Shown piece after piece: positions 13,132-13,835 of a stretch of 13,835 nucleotides of DNA. The notes beneath the pieces are model-generated. The model searched no databases. It was not told the origin of the DNA and saw only the letters and a program-made list of their open reading frames with translations. The stretch comes from an uncultured Collinsella sp. (GTDB lineage: Bacteria; Actinomycetota; Coriobacteriia; Coriobacteriales; Coriobacteriaceae): assembly GCA_958350755.1 (NCBI GenBank), contig CATWID010000049.1:1-13835 (forward strand). Reading direction: 5' to 3'. The position numbers and the translations under genes were made by a program. The first letter of the stretch is position 1, and each line of letters starts with the position of its first letter.

Positions 13132-13835
13132 ATGTTCTACACGCTAACCGCTAACCCGGCTGTCGACATGACGGTTTCGAGCTCTCCGCTCGAGCCCGAC
13201 GAGAACGTCCGCACCGGCTCGGCCAGCTACACGGCTAACGGCAAGGGCCTCGACGTGTCCTTCGCCTTTAAGAAGATGGGCGTCGACACCGTCGCGCTCG
13301 GTTTCTTCGCCGGCTTCACGGGCAAGTTCATCGTCGAGGAGGTCATGAACCTGGGTTGCCTCTGCCGCCCGGTCTGGACCGACGGTATCACGCGCATCAA
13401 CACCTACGTCAACGATGGCCAGCACGAGTACGGCATCCTGAACCCCGGTGCTCCGATCACGCCGCAGCATCAGGAGGAGCTCTACAACATCCTGGACACC
13501 GCGGGCGACCTTGAGTGCCTGATCGTCTCCGGCTCCGTGCCTCCCAAAGCTACGCCCGACTTCCTGGCTCAGGTCATGGAGCACGCTCAGGCCCGTGGCG
13601 CCGACGTCGTCCTGGACCTGTCCTCCGACAAGCTCAAGGAGCTCGCTCACAAGAAGCCGCTGCTCATTAAGCCGAACCATCACGAGATGAAGGCTATCTT
13701 CGGCGTGCCGGTCGACACCGACGACGAGGTCCGCGTTGCCATGAAGCTGGCTCACGAGGCCGGCGTCCAGAACGTGCTGCTCACCCGTGGTAGCCGCGGT
13801 GACGCTTACTTCTCCAACGGCGAGGACATCTGGTA
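13132..13835 (+). CDS. fruK: PfkB family kinase, 1-phosphofructokinase-like (3' end outside window)
   Basis: Probably phosphorylates fructose-1-phosphate, the PTS product, to fructose-1,6-bisphosphate using ATP. The first 234 codons are in the window; the ATP-binding GAGD end of the protein is cut off. The beginning MFYTLTANPAVDMTV is typical of FruK/LacC-type PfkB proteins. SGSVPP (133-138) and LIKPNHHEM (178-186) are further family motifs. Two motif residues differ: the usual GGKGxN reads NGKGLD at 36-41. The ATG at 13132 follows AGGGGG (13118-13123) by 8 nt, and this site lies partly in the loop of a small hairpin (TACAG 13115-13119 / CTGTA 13126-13130). Tagatose-6-phosphate kinase is an alternative. 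The fructose call rests on the PTS context. Confidence 0.85.
   Translation, partial: MFYTLTANPAVDMTVSSSPLEPDENVRTGSASYTANGKGLDVSFAFKKMGVDTVALGFFAGFTGKFIVEEVMNLGCLCRPVWTDGITRINTYVNDGQHEYGILNPGAPITPQHQEELYNILDTAGDLECLIVSGSVPPKATPDFLAQVMEHAQARGADVVLDLSSDKLKELAHKKPLLIKPNHHEMKAIFGVPVDTDDEVRVAMKLAHEAGVQNVLLTRGSRGDAYFSNGEDIW

Overview
The window reads as chromosomal DNA from a high-GC Gram-positive bacterium, most likely a gut Coriobacteriia member such as Collinsella. This assignment is an inference. It rests on the GC-rich coding sequence with C/G-ending codons, the gene order aroB-like / Xaa-Pro peptidase / efp / Gls24-type / nusB / xseB / tlyA / nadK / recN, and a Gram-positive-type PTS block. 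There are no rRNA or tRNA genes, CRISPR array, transposase or phage genes. All genes are on the + strand except one rpiR-type regulator.

Left part (1-2063): the C-terminal part of a 3-dehydroquinate-synthase-family protein runs in from outside the window. It keeps the AroB fold pattern but has lost the metal-ligand residues. A long hairpin with a T-run follows, then an intact M24B Xaa-Pro peptidase gene that ends at a strong intrinsic terminator. The order aroB-pepP/pepQ-efp-nusB is a known actinobacterial arrangement.

Middle part (2095-7255): a seven-gene, tightly packed housekeeping operon encodes EF-P, a Gls24/Asp23-family protein, NusB, exonuclease VII small subunit, the TlyA rRNA methyltransferase, NAD kinase and RecN. 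Genes are short-spaced or overlap, and the only clear promoter lies before efp. An inverted repeat separates recN from the convergent rpiR-family gene.

Right part (7316-13835): a sugar phosphotransferase block. An RpiR/SIS regulator (minus strand) diverges from a fructose-type PTS permease with domain order IIB-IIC-IIA. Then come HPr (ptsH), enzyme I (ptsI) and the start of a PfkB/1-phosphofructokinase-type kinase that runs off the right edge. Together these give the whole phosphate path: PEP to EI (His188) to HPr (His15) to IIA (His581) to IIB (Cys12) to sugar-1-phosphate. The downstream kinase would then make the bisphosphate. Each gene junction here carries hairpins or palindromes.

The most unusual non-coding feature is a perfect 31-bp inverted repeat (10689-10719 / 10787-10817) with a second perfect hairpin nested in its 67-nt spacer, in a 0.4-kb gap full of other small palindromes. 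Just downstream, the ptsH leader contains a 7-nt sequence perfectly complementary to the ptsH Shine-Dalgarno region. No wholly new gene system was recognised. The best leads are the metal-ligand-less AroB homologue, the long nested hairpin, and the possible translational switch before ptsH.
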